Assembly: GCA_905214725.1 (NCBI GenBank)
Contig: CAJMNH010000009.1
Location: 1-64,000, forward strand
Reading direction: 5' to 3'
DNA length: 64,000 nt
DNA from: an uncultured bacterium
Lineage (GTDB): Bacteria > Bacteroidota > Bacteroidia > Bacteroidales > Rikenellaceae
Shown: in pieces, positions 46,788-54,302 of the stretch
Layout of the letters: every line of letters begins with the position of its first letter
Position numbering within the stretch: the first letter of the stretch is position 1
Program-made: the position numbers and the translations under genes
Notes under the pieces: generated by a model
Database searches by the model: none
What the model was told of the DNA's origin: nothing
What the model saw: only the letters and a program-made list of their open reading frames with translations

Positions 46788-47249
46788 CTATAACCTCAAC
46801 CGCATGGCGGTATCCGCGACGGGTTCGAAACCCAATCGGCGGTAGAGCGTCTCGCCCATCGGAGTGGCGTTGAGGTCGATCGCCGTGACCCCGCGATCCG
46901 CTGCGCAACGGATCGACTCCTCGACGAGCAGCATCGCGTATCCGCGTCCGCGACAGGAAGGATAGGTCATCACATTGAGCAGGGTCGCCGTCTTTCCCGT
47001 CGGGAAAGCGGGCCCCGCCGGCCGCTCGGCAAACACCATAAAGGCCGCCGACAGCACCCGCCCCTCCTCCTCGGCCAACACGGCGATGAAATTGCCCGCC
47101 GGAATATGCCGCGGGTAATAATCGGCCAACTGCATTCGGATCGTCCGCTTCGCTTCGCCGGATAATGCGGGGTTCATCATCCGCAGGAAATCCAGCCTCA
47201 GTTCGACGAGCAGTTCGGTGTCGGCCAAAACAGCCGTTCTGATTTTCAT
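46788..47249 (-). CDS. GNAT family N-acetyltransferase
   Basis: A 153-residue acetyl-CoA-dependent acyltransferase: N-terminal RTAVLADTELLVELR, the acetyl-CoA loop CRGRGYAMLLVEESI (R/Q-x-x-G-x-G/A, near 98-103), ATPMGETLYRRLGFEP at the end. Substrate not predictable. Start MKIRTAVL chosen over an ATG two codons upstream. Confidence 0.85.
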   Translation of the reverse strand: MKIRTAVLADTELLVELRLDFLRMMNPALSGEAKRTIRMQLADYYPRHIPAGNFIAVLAEEEGRVLSAAFMVFAERPAGPAFPTGKTATLLNVMTYPSCRGRGYAMLLVEESIRCAADRGVTAIDLNATPMGETLYRRLGFEPVADTAMRLRL

Positions 47250-47378
47250 ATGCACGCATTAGGGTCCGTATCCGGCAAAGGTAAACAAACCGGCGGAAAC
47301 CCCCGCAAACGGCGACACTTACTGCACGGCCTTTTCGTAAAATATCCGACGACGCCTCGATAAACCGTCCGAAATTAG

Positions 47379-47386
47379 TATCTTTG
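47379..47386 (+). promoter_or_regulatory. -7 element directly before the engB start codon
   Basis: TATCTTTG ends only four bases before the engB ATG at 47391. Transcription from such an element normally starts a few bases after the final G, so the mRNA would begin at or next to the start codon. Confidence 0.6.
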
Positions 47387-47390
47387 CCGC

Positions 47391-47987
47391 ATGGAGATCA
47401 AACGCGCCACCTTCAAATGCAGCTCGCAGCAGCTGTCGCAGATTCCGCGCGACACGCTGCCCGACATCGCCTTCATCGGGCGGAGCAACGTCGGCAAATC
47501 GTCGCTCATCAATATGCTCACCGCACACGGCTCGCTGGCCAAAGTCTCGGGCACGCCGGGCAAAACCCGCCTGATCAACCACTTTCTGATCGACGACCGC
47601 TGGTATCTGGTAGACCTGCCGGGCTACGGCTACGCCCGCGCCTCGAAGAGCGAGCGAAGCGAATTTTCGAAGCTGATCACCGACTACGTCTTCCGCGCGG
47701 AAAAGATGCACTTTCTCTTCGTGCTGGTCGATTCACGCCTCGATCCGCAGGCGATCGACCTGCGATTCATCCGTCTGCTGGGCGAACACGGCATTCCGTT
47801 CGGGATCGTCTTCACCAAGACCGACAAACTGTCGCGCAATCAGCTCGAAAGCAATGTCGTCCGCTATAAGAAACAGTTGCTGCAAGAGTGGGAGGAGTTG
47901 CCGCCGCTCTTCTTCGCTTCAAGCGCCAAGCGCACGGGACGCGAGGAAATCCTCGCTTTCATCGACAAATGTTTAAAGGATTCGTAA
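47391..47987 (+). CDS. engB: Ribosome-biogenesis GTPase EngB/YsxC
   Basis: A 198-residue TrmE-Era-EngA-EngB-Septin-like GTPase needed for late 50S assembly. G1 is GRSNVGKS (30-37), G3 DLPGYG (75-80), G4 TKTDK (near 144) and a G5-like SSAK (near 178). The start MEIKRATFKC is the family start, leaving no room for an upstream Shine-Dalgarno; the -7 box at 47379-47386 makes a leaderless mRNA likely. It is followed by prs, which has its own promoter. Confidence 0.95.
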   Translation: MEIKRATFKCSSQQLSQIPRDTLPDIAFIGRSNVGKSSLINMLTAHGSLAKVSGTPGKTRLINHFLIDDRWYLVDLPGYGYARASKSERSEFSKLITDYVFRAEKMHFLFVLVDSRLDPQAIDLRFIRLLGEHGIPFGIVFTKTDKLSRNQLESNVVRYKKQLLQEWEELPPLFFASSAKRTGREEILAFIDKCLKDS

Positions 47988-48003
47988 AAAAAAGCCGGAA
48001 TCG

Positions 48004-48035
48004 TTTGCCGTCTTTTTTCAGTATGCTTATATTTG
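48004..48035 (+). promoter_or_regulatory. prs promoter
   Basis: TTTG (48004-48007), 20-base spacer, TATATTTG (48028-48035): a full-consensus Bacteroidetes promoter, 26 bases before the prs ATG. Confidence 0.75.
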
Positions 48036-48060
48036 CACCGTCAAATCCCTTCAAACTATT

Positions 48061-49002
48061 ATGGCGATACACAAAATCAAGTTCTTTGCCGGCCGCGGTT
48101 CCCGCTACTTGGCAGAGAAAATCGTAGCCAGCTACGGTACGAAACTCGGGGAATCCGAGGTACTGAATTTCAGCGACGGCGAGTTTCAGCCCTGTTTTCT
48201 GGAATCGATCCGCGGGTGTACGGTCTTCGTCATCCAGTCGACATTCCCCCCGACGGACAATCTGATGGAATTGCTGATGATGATCGATGCGGCCAAGCGC
48301 GCTTCGGCCCATCAGGTAATCGCCGTAATGCCCTATTTCGGTTGGGCGCGTCAGGATCGCAAGGACCGTCCCCGCGTGCCGATCGGCGCCAAGTTGGTCG
48401 CCAACCTGCTCGTTGCCGCCGGCGTCGACCGCATCATGACGATGGACCTGCACGCCGACCAGATTCAGGGATTTTTCGACGTGCCCGTCGATGCGCTCTA
48501 CGCCAGCGGCATCTTCGTACCCTATATCGAAAGTCTCAACATTCAGGATCTCTCGATCGCCGCGCCCGATATGGGCGGCGCCAAACGCGCCAATACCTAT
48601 GCCAAATACCTCCACACGCCGATCATCATTTCGCACAAGGAACGGGCGAAAGCCAACGTCGTAGGCAAAATGACCGCCATCGGCGATGTCGAAGGGCGCA
48701 ATATCATCATCGTGGACGACATGATCGACACGGCCGGCACGATCTGCATGGCCGCCGACATGCTGATGAAAAAAGGCGCCAAGAGCGTTCGCGCCGCCAT
48801 CACCCATCCCGTTCTGTCGGGCAGCGCCTACGACAAGATCAACGCCAGCGCATTGGAGGAGGTGATCGTCACCGACACCATTCCGCTGCACGAAGGCGAA
48901 GACCTCCACAAATTCACCGTGCTGTCGGTCGCCGACATCTTCGCCGACGTCGTCGAGAGGGTGCACAATTACAAGGAAATATCTTCTATTTTCTTCAAAT
49001 AG
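48061..49002 (+). CDS. prs: Ribose-phosphate pyrophosphokinase
   Basis: A 313-residue PRPP synthetase: makes phosphoribosyl pyrophosphate from ribose-5-phosphate and ATP for nucleotides, His and Trp. N-terminal NFSDGEFQ region (about 37-44), WARQDRKDRPRVPIGAK (near 97), and the PRPP-binding loop IIVDDMIDTAGTI (about 219-231). The stop TAG borders the left direct repeat of a MITE-like insertion. Confidence 0.95.
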   Translation: MAIHKIKFFAGRGSRYLAEKIVASYGTKLGESEVLNFSDGEFQPCFLESIRGCTVFVIQSTFPPTDNLMELLMMIDAAKRASAHQVIAVMPYFGWARQDRKDRPRVPIGAKLVANLLVAAGVDRIMTMDLHADQIQGFFDVPVDALYASGIFVPYIESLNIQDLSIAAPDMGGAKRANTYAKYLHTPIIISHKERAKANVVGKMTAIGDVEGRNIIIVDDMIDTAGTICMAADMLMKKGAKSVRAAITHPVLSGSAYDKINASALEEVIVTDTIPLHEGEDLHKFTVLSVADIFADVVERVHNYKEISSIFFK

Positions 49003-49010
49003 GCCGAAAA

Positions 49011-49178
49011 GGCAATTATATACTTGACTGTACCAATCGTATGCGAGCGTCATTCTCGCCGCCTTCGGCGTCGTATATAAGTCTGACCCTCCCCTAAATC
49101 CCCTCCTCGGAGGAGACTTCGTGCCGCCACCGTCAAAATCGGCGCTTTTGACGGTGGTACATCAAAGTATATAATCGC
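49011..49178. mobile_element. MITE-like element with 9-bp flanking direct repeats
   Basis: A 168-bp segment bounded by imperfect terminal inverted repeats: left about 49013-49035 (ATTATATACTTGACTGTACCA) and right about 49155-49176 (its complement with one gap and a change or two). It is flanked by the perfect direct repeat GGCCGAAAA at 49002-49010 and 49179-49187, as expected of a target duplication. Internally it contains a perfect 12-bp stem CCACCGTCAAAA / TTTTGACGGTGG (49127-49157) and a CCCTCCCCTAAATCCCCTCC motif, and no ORF. It lies between prs and the prs terminator. No transposase is present in the window. Confidence 0.6.
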
Positions 49179-49207
49179 GGCCGAAAATACCCGTTACAGA
49201 CATTTAC

Positions 49208-49246
49208 AGAGGGATTTGCATTTCATATGAAATCCCTCTGTTTTTT
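49208..49246 (+). terminator. Terminator of prs
   Basis: AGAGGGATTT / AAATCCCTCT with a 12-base loop and following GTTTTTTG. It is 205 bases after the prs stop because of the inserted element; without the insertion it would be about 30 bases behind the gene. Confidence 0.8.
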
Positions 49247-49255
49247 GTTTTGGTT

Positions 49256-49419
49256 TTTTCGTATCCTTGGCTGCGCCTTAGACACTTCGTCTCGGCATAA
49301 TCAAACGAAACGTTTGCTTCTGCGCTCGTTTTTTTCGTATCTTTGGCTGCGCCTTAGATACTTCGTCTCGGCATAATCAAACTTGCGTTTGCTTCTGCGC
49401 TCGACTTTTCGTATCTTTG
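49256..49419 (+). repeat. Tandem promoter-bearing repeat upstream of the alpha-galactosidase
   Basis: Two direct units of about 75-85 bp of the family seen at 3061 and 4531, now on the plus strand: TTCGTATCTTTGGC, GCCTTAGATACTTCGTCTCGGC, CAAAC-n4-GTTTG, CTTCTGCGCTCG. Each unit provides a promoter: TTTG (49313-49316) with TATCTTTG (49338-49345, 21-base spacer) and TTTG (49388-49391) with TATCTTTG (49412-49419, 20-base spacer). Unit two leads directly into the GH27 gene (ATG 31 bases on). Confidence 0.78.
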
Positions 49420-49449
49420 TTAAAACAAACCGATTCAAAACCAAACGAA

Positions 49450-51057
49450 ATGAAAAGACTACTGTTCCTCCTGCTTCTGGCCGCGTTCAGCGGCGGGGTT
49501 TCGGCCCAAACCGCCGACGTCGAAGTTCCCGATCTGTCGGCCTACATCCTTACTCCGCCCGCGCCGCCTACGCCTCGCATCAACGGAGCGAAGGTTTTCG
49601 GCGCCAGACCCGGCGCGCGATTCCTATTCTCCGTACCCGCATCCGGTGACCGTCCCATGACTTTCTCCGCACAAGGTCTGCCCAAAGGACTCAAAATCGA
49701 TCCCCAAACCGGACTGATCTCAGGATGCGTGAAAACACCCGGGGAGTATCGCGTCCTAATCTGCGCAAAGAACGCTCTTGGCGAGAACTCTCGCGAACTC
49801 CGCATCCGCATCGGCGACCGCATCGCGCTCACGCCGCCCATGGGGTGGAACTCTTGGAACTGCTGGGCAAGAGACGTCACGCAGGAGCAGGTGTTAGCGT
49901 CCGCTCGAGCAATGGTCGAAAAAGGGCTCGTAAATCACGGATGGACATACATCAACATCGACGACGGGTGGCAGGGCAAACGTGGCGGCAAGTACAACGC
50001 CATTCTGCCCAACGAAAAGTTCCCCGACATGAAGGCCCTCTCCGACGAAGTGCATGCAATGGGGCTGAAACTCGGAATATACTCCACGCCATGGGTCGGA
50101 ACCTATGCCGCACACATCGGATCCTACTCCGACAATCCCGACGGCGTGAATCAGTGGATAAAGGAGGGGAAGCACAACCAGAATTACAGATATGAGAAGG
50201 AGGGCGGCGATTACTGGAAAGACCGAAAAGAGGTATACCGGCACGGACCATACTCCTTCGTCGAAGCCGACGCGAAGCAGTGGGCCGAATGGGAGGTCGA
50301 CTATCTCAAGTACGACTGGAATCCAAACGACCTCTATCATGTAAAGGAGATGCACGACGCGTTGCGGGCGACAGACCGTGACATCGTATACAGTCTCTCC
50401 AACTCTGCCCCCTACGGAGATGCGCCCTTATGGGTGCAGTATTCCGACTGCTGGCGCACAACGGGAGATATTCGAGACACGTGGAAGAGCATCTCTTCCA
50501 TCGGTTTCGCACAGCAGAAGTGGGCCCCTTTCTGCGGGCCCGGGCACTGGCCCGACGCGGACATGCTCGTCGTCGGACTCGTCGGATGGGGGCCCAAGCT
50601 CCACTACACCAAGCTGACCGCGGACGAGCAGTACACACACATGTCCTTATGGGCCATGCTCGCGTCGCCGCTGCTCATCGGGTGCGACATGGCCAGAATG
50701 GATGAATTCACACGCTCTCTGCTTTCGAACGACGAGGTCATAGAGGTCAATCAGGATCCCCTCGGCGTACAGGCCGTACCCATCTGGGAGAAAGGTGACC
50801 ACGTCATTTACGTGAAGCATCTCGAGGACGGGGCGATGGCTGTCGGCTTGTTCAACAAGAGTCTTGAACCCGCCGTCATCGGATTCGGAATCAAGCAGAT
50901 CGGGTTAAGAGGAGCTCAGACCGTACGCGATCTATGGAGGCAGAAAGACCTTGAAATTACAAACGACAAATTCTCAGCAGAAGTTCCACCACACGGTGTC
51001 ATCCTGCTGAAACTATATCCCGGTAACACTAAGAAAAACCTTACACCAAAAAAATAA
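49450..51057 (+). CDS. Exported GH27 alpha-galactosidase with N-terminal Ig-like domain
   Basis: A 535-residue glycosidase. Signal peptide 1-20 (ending VSAQ), a putative Ig-like/He_PIG domain about 45-125 (FSVPASGDRPMTFSAQGLPKGL), then the GH27 TIM barrel starting PPMGWNSWNCWA (129-140). The catalytic pair is visible: nucleophile Asp289 in YLKYDW and acid/base Asp340 in CWRTTGDI. It hydrolyses terminal alpha-galactosides of dietary glycans in the periplasm or outside. An insertion of about 50 residues (about 220-270) lies before the nucleophile strand. From about 49840 on, AGA/ATA codons are frequent, unlike neighbours, which suggests transfer. Confidence 0.88.
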   Translation: MKRLLFLLLLAAFSGGVSAQTADVEVPDLSAYILTPPAPPTPRINGAKVFGARPGARFLFSVPASGDRPMTFSAQGLPKGLKIDPQTGLISGCVKTPGEYRVLICAKNALGENSRELRIRIGDRIALTPPMGWNSWNCWARDVTQEQVLASARAMVEKGLVNHGWTYINIDDGWQGKRGGKYNAILPNEKFPDMKALSDEVHAMGLKLGIYSTPWVGTYAAHIGSYSDNPDGVNQWIKEGKHNQNYRYEKEGGDYWKDRKEVYRHGPYSFVEADAKQWAEWEVDYLKYDWNPNDLYHVKEMHDALRATDRDIVYSLSNSAPYGDAPLWVQYSDCWRTTGDIRDTWKSISSIGFAQQKWAPFCGPGHWPDADMLVVGLVGWGPKLHYTKLTADEQYTHMSLWAMLASPLLIGCDMARMDEFTRSLLSNDEVIEVNQDPLGVQAVPIWEKGDHVIYVKHLEDGAMAVGLFNKSLEPAVIGFGIKQIGLRGAQTVRDLWRQKDLEITNDKFSAEVPPHGVILLKLYPGNTKKNLTPKK

Positions 51058-51120
51058 CGACCCAAAAAAACACAACTCGCTGAAAAACTCCCTATCGGAG
51101 AAATATGCTAAAATGAAAGA

Positions 51121-51155
51121 AGTGGCGGATTCTTCGGAATTCGCCACCTTCTTTC
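51121..51155 (+). terminator. Terminator of the alpha-galactosidase gene
   Basis: GTGGCGGATTC and GGAATTCGCCAC pair imperfectly around TTC, followed by CTTTCTTCTTT. It lies about 65 bases after the stop. Confidence 0.6.
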
Positions 51156-51313
51156 TTCTTTAGAGCCTACAACACGAAAAGTAAACCGCGCGTTCAGGCA
51201 GCGCCGATTTTACCTCCGCTTCGGCTTCTTGACACCTCCCTGTGCTCGCGGAGCAGCAGAAGTCGGCCGACCGCCAAAACAGACGCCCCTGCATCGACAA
51301 GCCGGATTATCAG

Positions 51314-51979
51314 TCAGGCGATCCGCTCCACCAGAACGCGCGGATCCTGTTGCAGCAGTTCGACGAAGGCGTCGCCCTTTTTGTTTTTGCGCGATTGCAG
51401 CAGCAAATTCGCCCGATAGATAATTCCCGTCGCGCTGCGTTCGCTCTCCAATTCGTAAGATACGATGCTGTACCCGCGTTTTCGCAGCAATTCCAGCGCA
51501 TCCTGAATCGCTTCGCGCTCCAAAGCCGAGAAGACGAGCGCCGTACGATGCGCACCTAACCCGCCGAAGATCAGGTTGAGCACCTCCAGCCCCACGAGCG
51601 TCAGCACCGTGGCCGCCGCTGCGACGGCATACATTCCCGCGCCCGTAGCCATGCCCACGCCGGCAATCGCCCAAAGGCTCGCGGCGGTAGTAAGTCCGCG
51701 TACGATCTGGCGGTGAAAAATAATCGCTCCGGCCCCGATGAAACCGATGCCGCTCACCACCTGCGCCGCAACGCGGCTCGGATCGAGCCGTAACCCGTCG
51801 TGTATTGAGATAAACTCTTCGAAACCCCACTGAGACACGATCATAAAGAGCGCGCTACCCAGCGAGACGAGGAAATGGGTGCGAAAGCCCGCCTCCTTGA
51901 CGCGCCATTCGCGCTCGACGCCGACGACCGTGCCCAGCAGTCCGGCCACGACCAGCCGTAAGATAAATATCCAAGTCAT
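51314..51979 (-). CDS. MgtC/SapB family membrane protein
   Basis: A 221-residue protein with about five helices in the first 150 residues and a soluble C-terminal ACT-like part. The MgtC signature is clear: LLGTVVGVEREWRVKEAGFRTHFLVSLGSALF (about 14-45) and VVSGIGFIGAGAIIFHRQIVRGLTTAASLWAIAGVGMATG (about 74-113). MgtC proteins modulate Mg2+ homeostasis and, in pathogens, ATP synthase; the role in commensals is unclear. A Ser/Arg-rich non-coding stretch lies downstream. Confidence 0.88.
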   Translation of the reverse strand: MTWIFILRLVVAGLLGTVVGVEREWRVKEAGFRTHFLVSLGSALFMIVSQWGFEEFISIHDGLRLDPSRVAAQVVSGIGFIGAGAIIFHRQIVRGLTTAASLWAIAGVGMATGAGMYAVAAAATVLTLVGLEVLNLIFGGLGAHRTALVFSALEREAIQDALELLRKRGYSIVSYELESERSATGIIYRANLLLQSRKNKKGDAFVELLQQDPRVLVERIA

Positions 51980-52025
51980 AACCTATTGTTCGTTTGTCGC
52001 GCCGTGCAGCATCGCTGCCGGAACG

Positions 52026-52718
52026 CTATTCCTTCTTCTTGAAAATCACTCCGACGACATAATAGTGCGGCGACAGCCCGACCAGTTCGTCCGTCAGCGC
52101 GGGATCGATCTCGCTGGAGCCGCAACTGCGCACGACACCCGCCTTCGGATCGTACCAGCCCGAACTGTAAAAAGCCAACGGGATCTTCACCTCCTCGCCC
52201 TCCGCCGCCGAAAGCTTGAAGGGCCGCAGCACATAAAAGTAATGCGGTTCGCCATTCGATTCGCAGCTGCGCAACTTAAGCGGCGCGCTGAACCGCATCA
52301 TCCCGGGAATATCCACCGTAAGCAGTTTGGTCGAGTCGTTCTTCGGTGAGAAGATCAGCGTCAGGGAACGTCCCCGCACGAAATCTTCAGCCGTTTCGGG
52401 CAGGTGGTATTTCATCCGAAACCGGGATTGCACCTCCGCCGGCATCTTTGACAACTGCTGCCGCGTACCGCCCGCGTGCGCTGTGTTCATCCGTTCGGTT
52501 CCTGTGCTGTCCGCCTCGTCGATATAGACGGTCACCGCATAGTTCTTCCGCGTAAAATCGCTGAAATCGAAACGCAGCATGTTCACGCCCAGCGCGCCGA
52601 GCGCCGCAATGGCATCTTCCTGTTGCAACTCCGCCGATCTCACGTGCAGTTTCTCCTGTGCCGAAACCGTGCCGAAACACAGGCAGGCGGCAACAGTGAT
52701 CCATAGTCTTCTTTTCAT
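52026..52718 (-). CDS. Exported protein of unknown function
   Basis: A 230-residue protein with a signal peptide (about 1-20, ending VSAQ) and a beta-rich mature part (LRFDFSDFTRKNYAVTVYID near 48; LTLIFSPKNDSTKLLTVDIPG near 118; SAAEGEEVKIPLAFYSSGWYDPKAG near 172). It looks like an exported Bacteroidales protein of the type annotated as a domain of unknown function; I cannot name the family with confidence. It starts 46 bp before the MgtC-like gene on the same strand and may be co-transcribed. Confidence 0.6.
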   Translation of the reverse strand: MKRRLWITVAACLCFGTVSAQEKLHVRSAELQQEDAIAALGALGVNMLRFDFSDFTRKNYAVTVYIDEADSTGTERMNTAHAGGTRQQLSKMPAEVQSRFRMKYHLPETAEDFVRGRSLTLIFSPKNDSTKLLTVDIPGMMRFSAPLKLRSCESNGEPHYFYVLRPFKLSAAEGEEVKIPLAFYSSGWYDPKAGVVRSCGSSEIDPALTDELVGLSPHYYVVGVIFKKKE

Positions 52719-52878
52719 TCGTTCCGGTTTTACGTGTTATGAACAAAGGTAGGTAAAATATCCGACATTCAGTCGTTTCACAGCCTGCCGACAGGATGAA
52801 TCCCGTTTCGGCGCCTCCGGCCGCAGCGCATCTTTCGAAAAAAAACAGGACGGCGGAAAGAATCTTCGAAATATTTCG

Positions 52879-52886
52879 TATCTTTG
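52879..52886 (+). promoter_or_regulatory. -7 element of rpmI-rplT
   Basis: TATCTTTG, 34 bases before the rpmI ATG, followed by GCACGCTATG. No TTTG at the expected distance upstream. No obvious L20 operator structure was recognised in the short leader. Confidence 0.55.
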
Positions 52887-52919
52887 CACGCTATGTTTAA
52901 CTAAATTACTTTTACGGCA

Positions 52920-53114
52920 ATGCCAAAAATGAAAACAAATGCCGCTGCAAAGAAGCGTTTTACTTTCACCGGCACAGGTAAAATCAAGCGCAAACACGCT
53001 TATCACAGTCACATCCTGACCAAAAAGACTACGAAACAGAAGCGTAACCTCTGCTATTCGGGCACGGTTTCGCCGGCCGACGAGGCCAAGATCAAGAACC
53101 TGCTGGTTAAATAA
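52920..53114 (+). CDS. rpmI: 50S ribosomal protein L35
   Basis: A 64-residue bL35: MPKMKTNAAAKKRFTFTGTGKIKRKHAYHSHIL is unmistakable. It is paired with rplT 100 bp downstream. The usual upstream partner infC (and thrS) is not here; the gene upstream on the other strand is an exported unknown. Confidence 0.98.
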   Translation: MPKMKTNAAAKKRFTFTGTGKIKRKHAYHSHILTKKTTKQKRNLCYSGTVSPADEAKIKNLLVK

Positions 53115-53214
53115 TCAGTTGAAGGTCGCACTTTTTTATTAACAACGGAGCGAATCAGCCCCGAAGAACGTGAGAGAATCACGTCGCTGACAGCTCTATC
53201 AAAAACTTTTAAGT

Positions 53215-53559
53215 ATGCCACGTTCAGTCAACACTGTTGCGTCACGCGCAAGAAGGAAAAAAGTTTTGAAGCTTGCCAAGGGTAACTTTGGTTCAAGGGG
53301 AAATGTATGGACCGTTGCCAAAAACACGGTCGAAAAGGGTCTGCAGTATGCCTACGCACACCGCCAGATCAAAAAGCGGACGTTCCGTTCGCTGTGGATC
53401 ACGCGTATCAACGCCGCCGTCCGCGCTTACGGAATGACCTATTCGGAATTCATCGGGAAAGTCAACGCCAAGGGTATCGCGATCAACCGCAAGGTAATGG
53501 CCGATCTGGCGATGAACGAACCGAAGGCATTCGAGGCAATCGTAAAAGCAGTTAAATAG
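53215..53559 (+). CDS. rplT: 50S ribosomal protein L20
   Basis: A 114-residue bL20 (start MPRSVNTVASRARRKKVLK, with AYAHRQIKKRTFRSLWITRINAA near 46-68 and the YSEFIGKV segment). bL20 is essential for early 50S assembly and represses its own operon in many bacteria. A terminator follows at 53653-53696. Confidence 0.98.
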   Translation: MPRSVNTVASRARRKKVLKLAKGNFGSRGNVWTVAKNTVEKGLQYAYAHRQIKKRTFRSLWITRINAAVRAYGMTYSEFIGKVNAKGIAINRKVMADLAMNEPKAFEAIVKAVK

Positions 53560-53652
53560 CGGTCTCCGGTCGTACGGCGGTACATCCGCCGGCTGCCGGC
53601 GATCTGCGACAAACCGCAATCCGGCCCGTCCGGGGCGAACTGTCGCAAAATC

Positions 53653-53696
53653 AAGCGGAGTTTCGGTCGCAGACCGTCGCTCCGCTTAACTTTTTC
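53653..53696 (+). terminator. Terminator of rpmI-rplT
   Basis: Outer stem AAGCGGAG / CTCCGCTT and inner stem CGGTC / GACCG, followed by AACTTTTTC. It is about 95 bases behind rplT. Confidence 0.7.
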
Positions 53697-54302
53697 AGAG
53701 GAGCCGCAGATAGAGACAGGGCTCCGATACACGCAATTTATTATTGCATAATTGTTCCGAGATCGGTTGAAAACAACCACCATAGTACTTATCGCATATC
53801 GAAGAAACCCCGACGATCCCGCCCTCGATCGGCCGACGGATTGAAAAATCCGGCGAACATGCAATATTGCCGTTCCGTCTATCCCCAAGTCTCCCTCTAC
53901 GACGGATATCCTCCTGAACAACAGGACGGCAAATTATACAATATTTAATTGCATCAATCCCCCTGCGGACTTAATTGCGAACCGTCCGGTTTCCACTTGC
54001 CCGCTCGGATTTGTCCGCACTCTCCAGAACCCTCGATTCTCGATGCCCCGAACACCTCCAGATTCACCGAACCGCTCCAATCCCGACACTTTCTCCGCAA
54101 ACCATCGTCGAATACGGAAAAAGCACGACGCGGCATCGTTATGAACAACTCTGCGTCCCTTGCTCGGACGCCCGACGAACGAATGCCCACAAGCCATTCG
54201 GCCGCATGCATCGGCACCAAGAAGGCGTTTTTCGTCGGATAGGTCTGTCCTGCACCATATTTGGTTTGAGAATTGCAACCTGCCCGAAAAACACTTTCGA
54301 TT
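53697..54302. other. Intergenic stretch, nothing recognised
   Basis: About 600 bp between the rplT terminator and the YhiM-like gene. Short open frames here (for example around 53949-54242) have no family-like sequence, start context or codon bias of a gene. No tRNA, promoter with both elements, or strong hairpin was found. Confidence 0.5.

Noticed and set aside
49081..49120. CRISPR-like or tandem array at the CCCTCCCC motif
   Set aside because: Only one copy of the motif is present, with no spaced repeats; it is part of the MITE-like element.
53949..54242. Short open frame in the gap after rplT
   Set aside because: Composition (Pro, Ser, His, Cys rich) and codon use look like random GC-rich sequence; no ribosome-binding site, no conserved motif.
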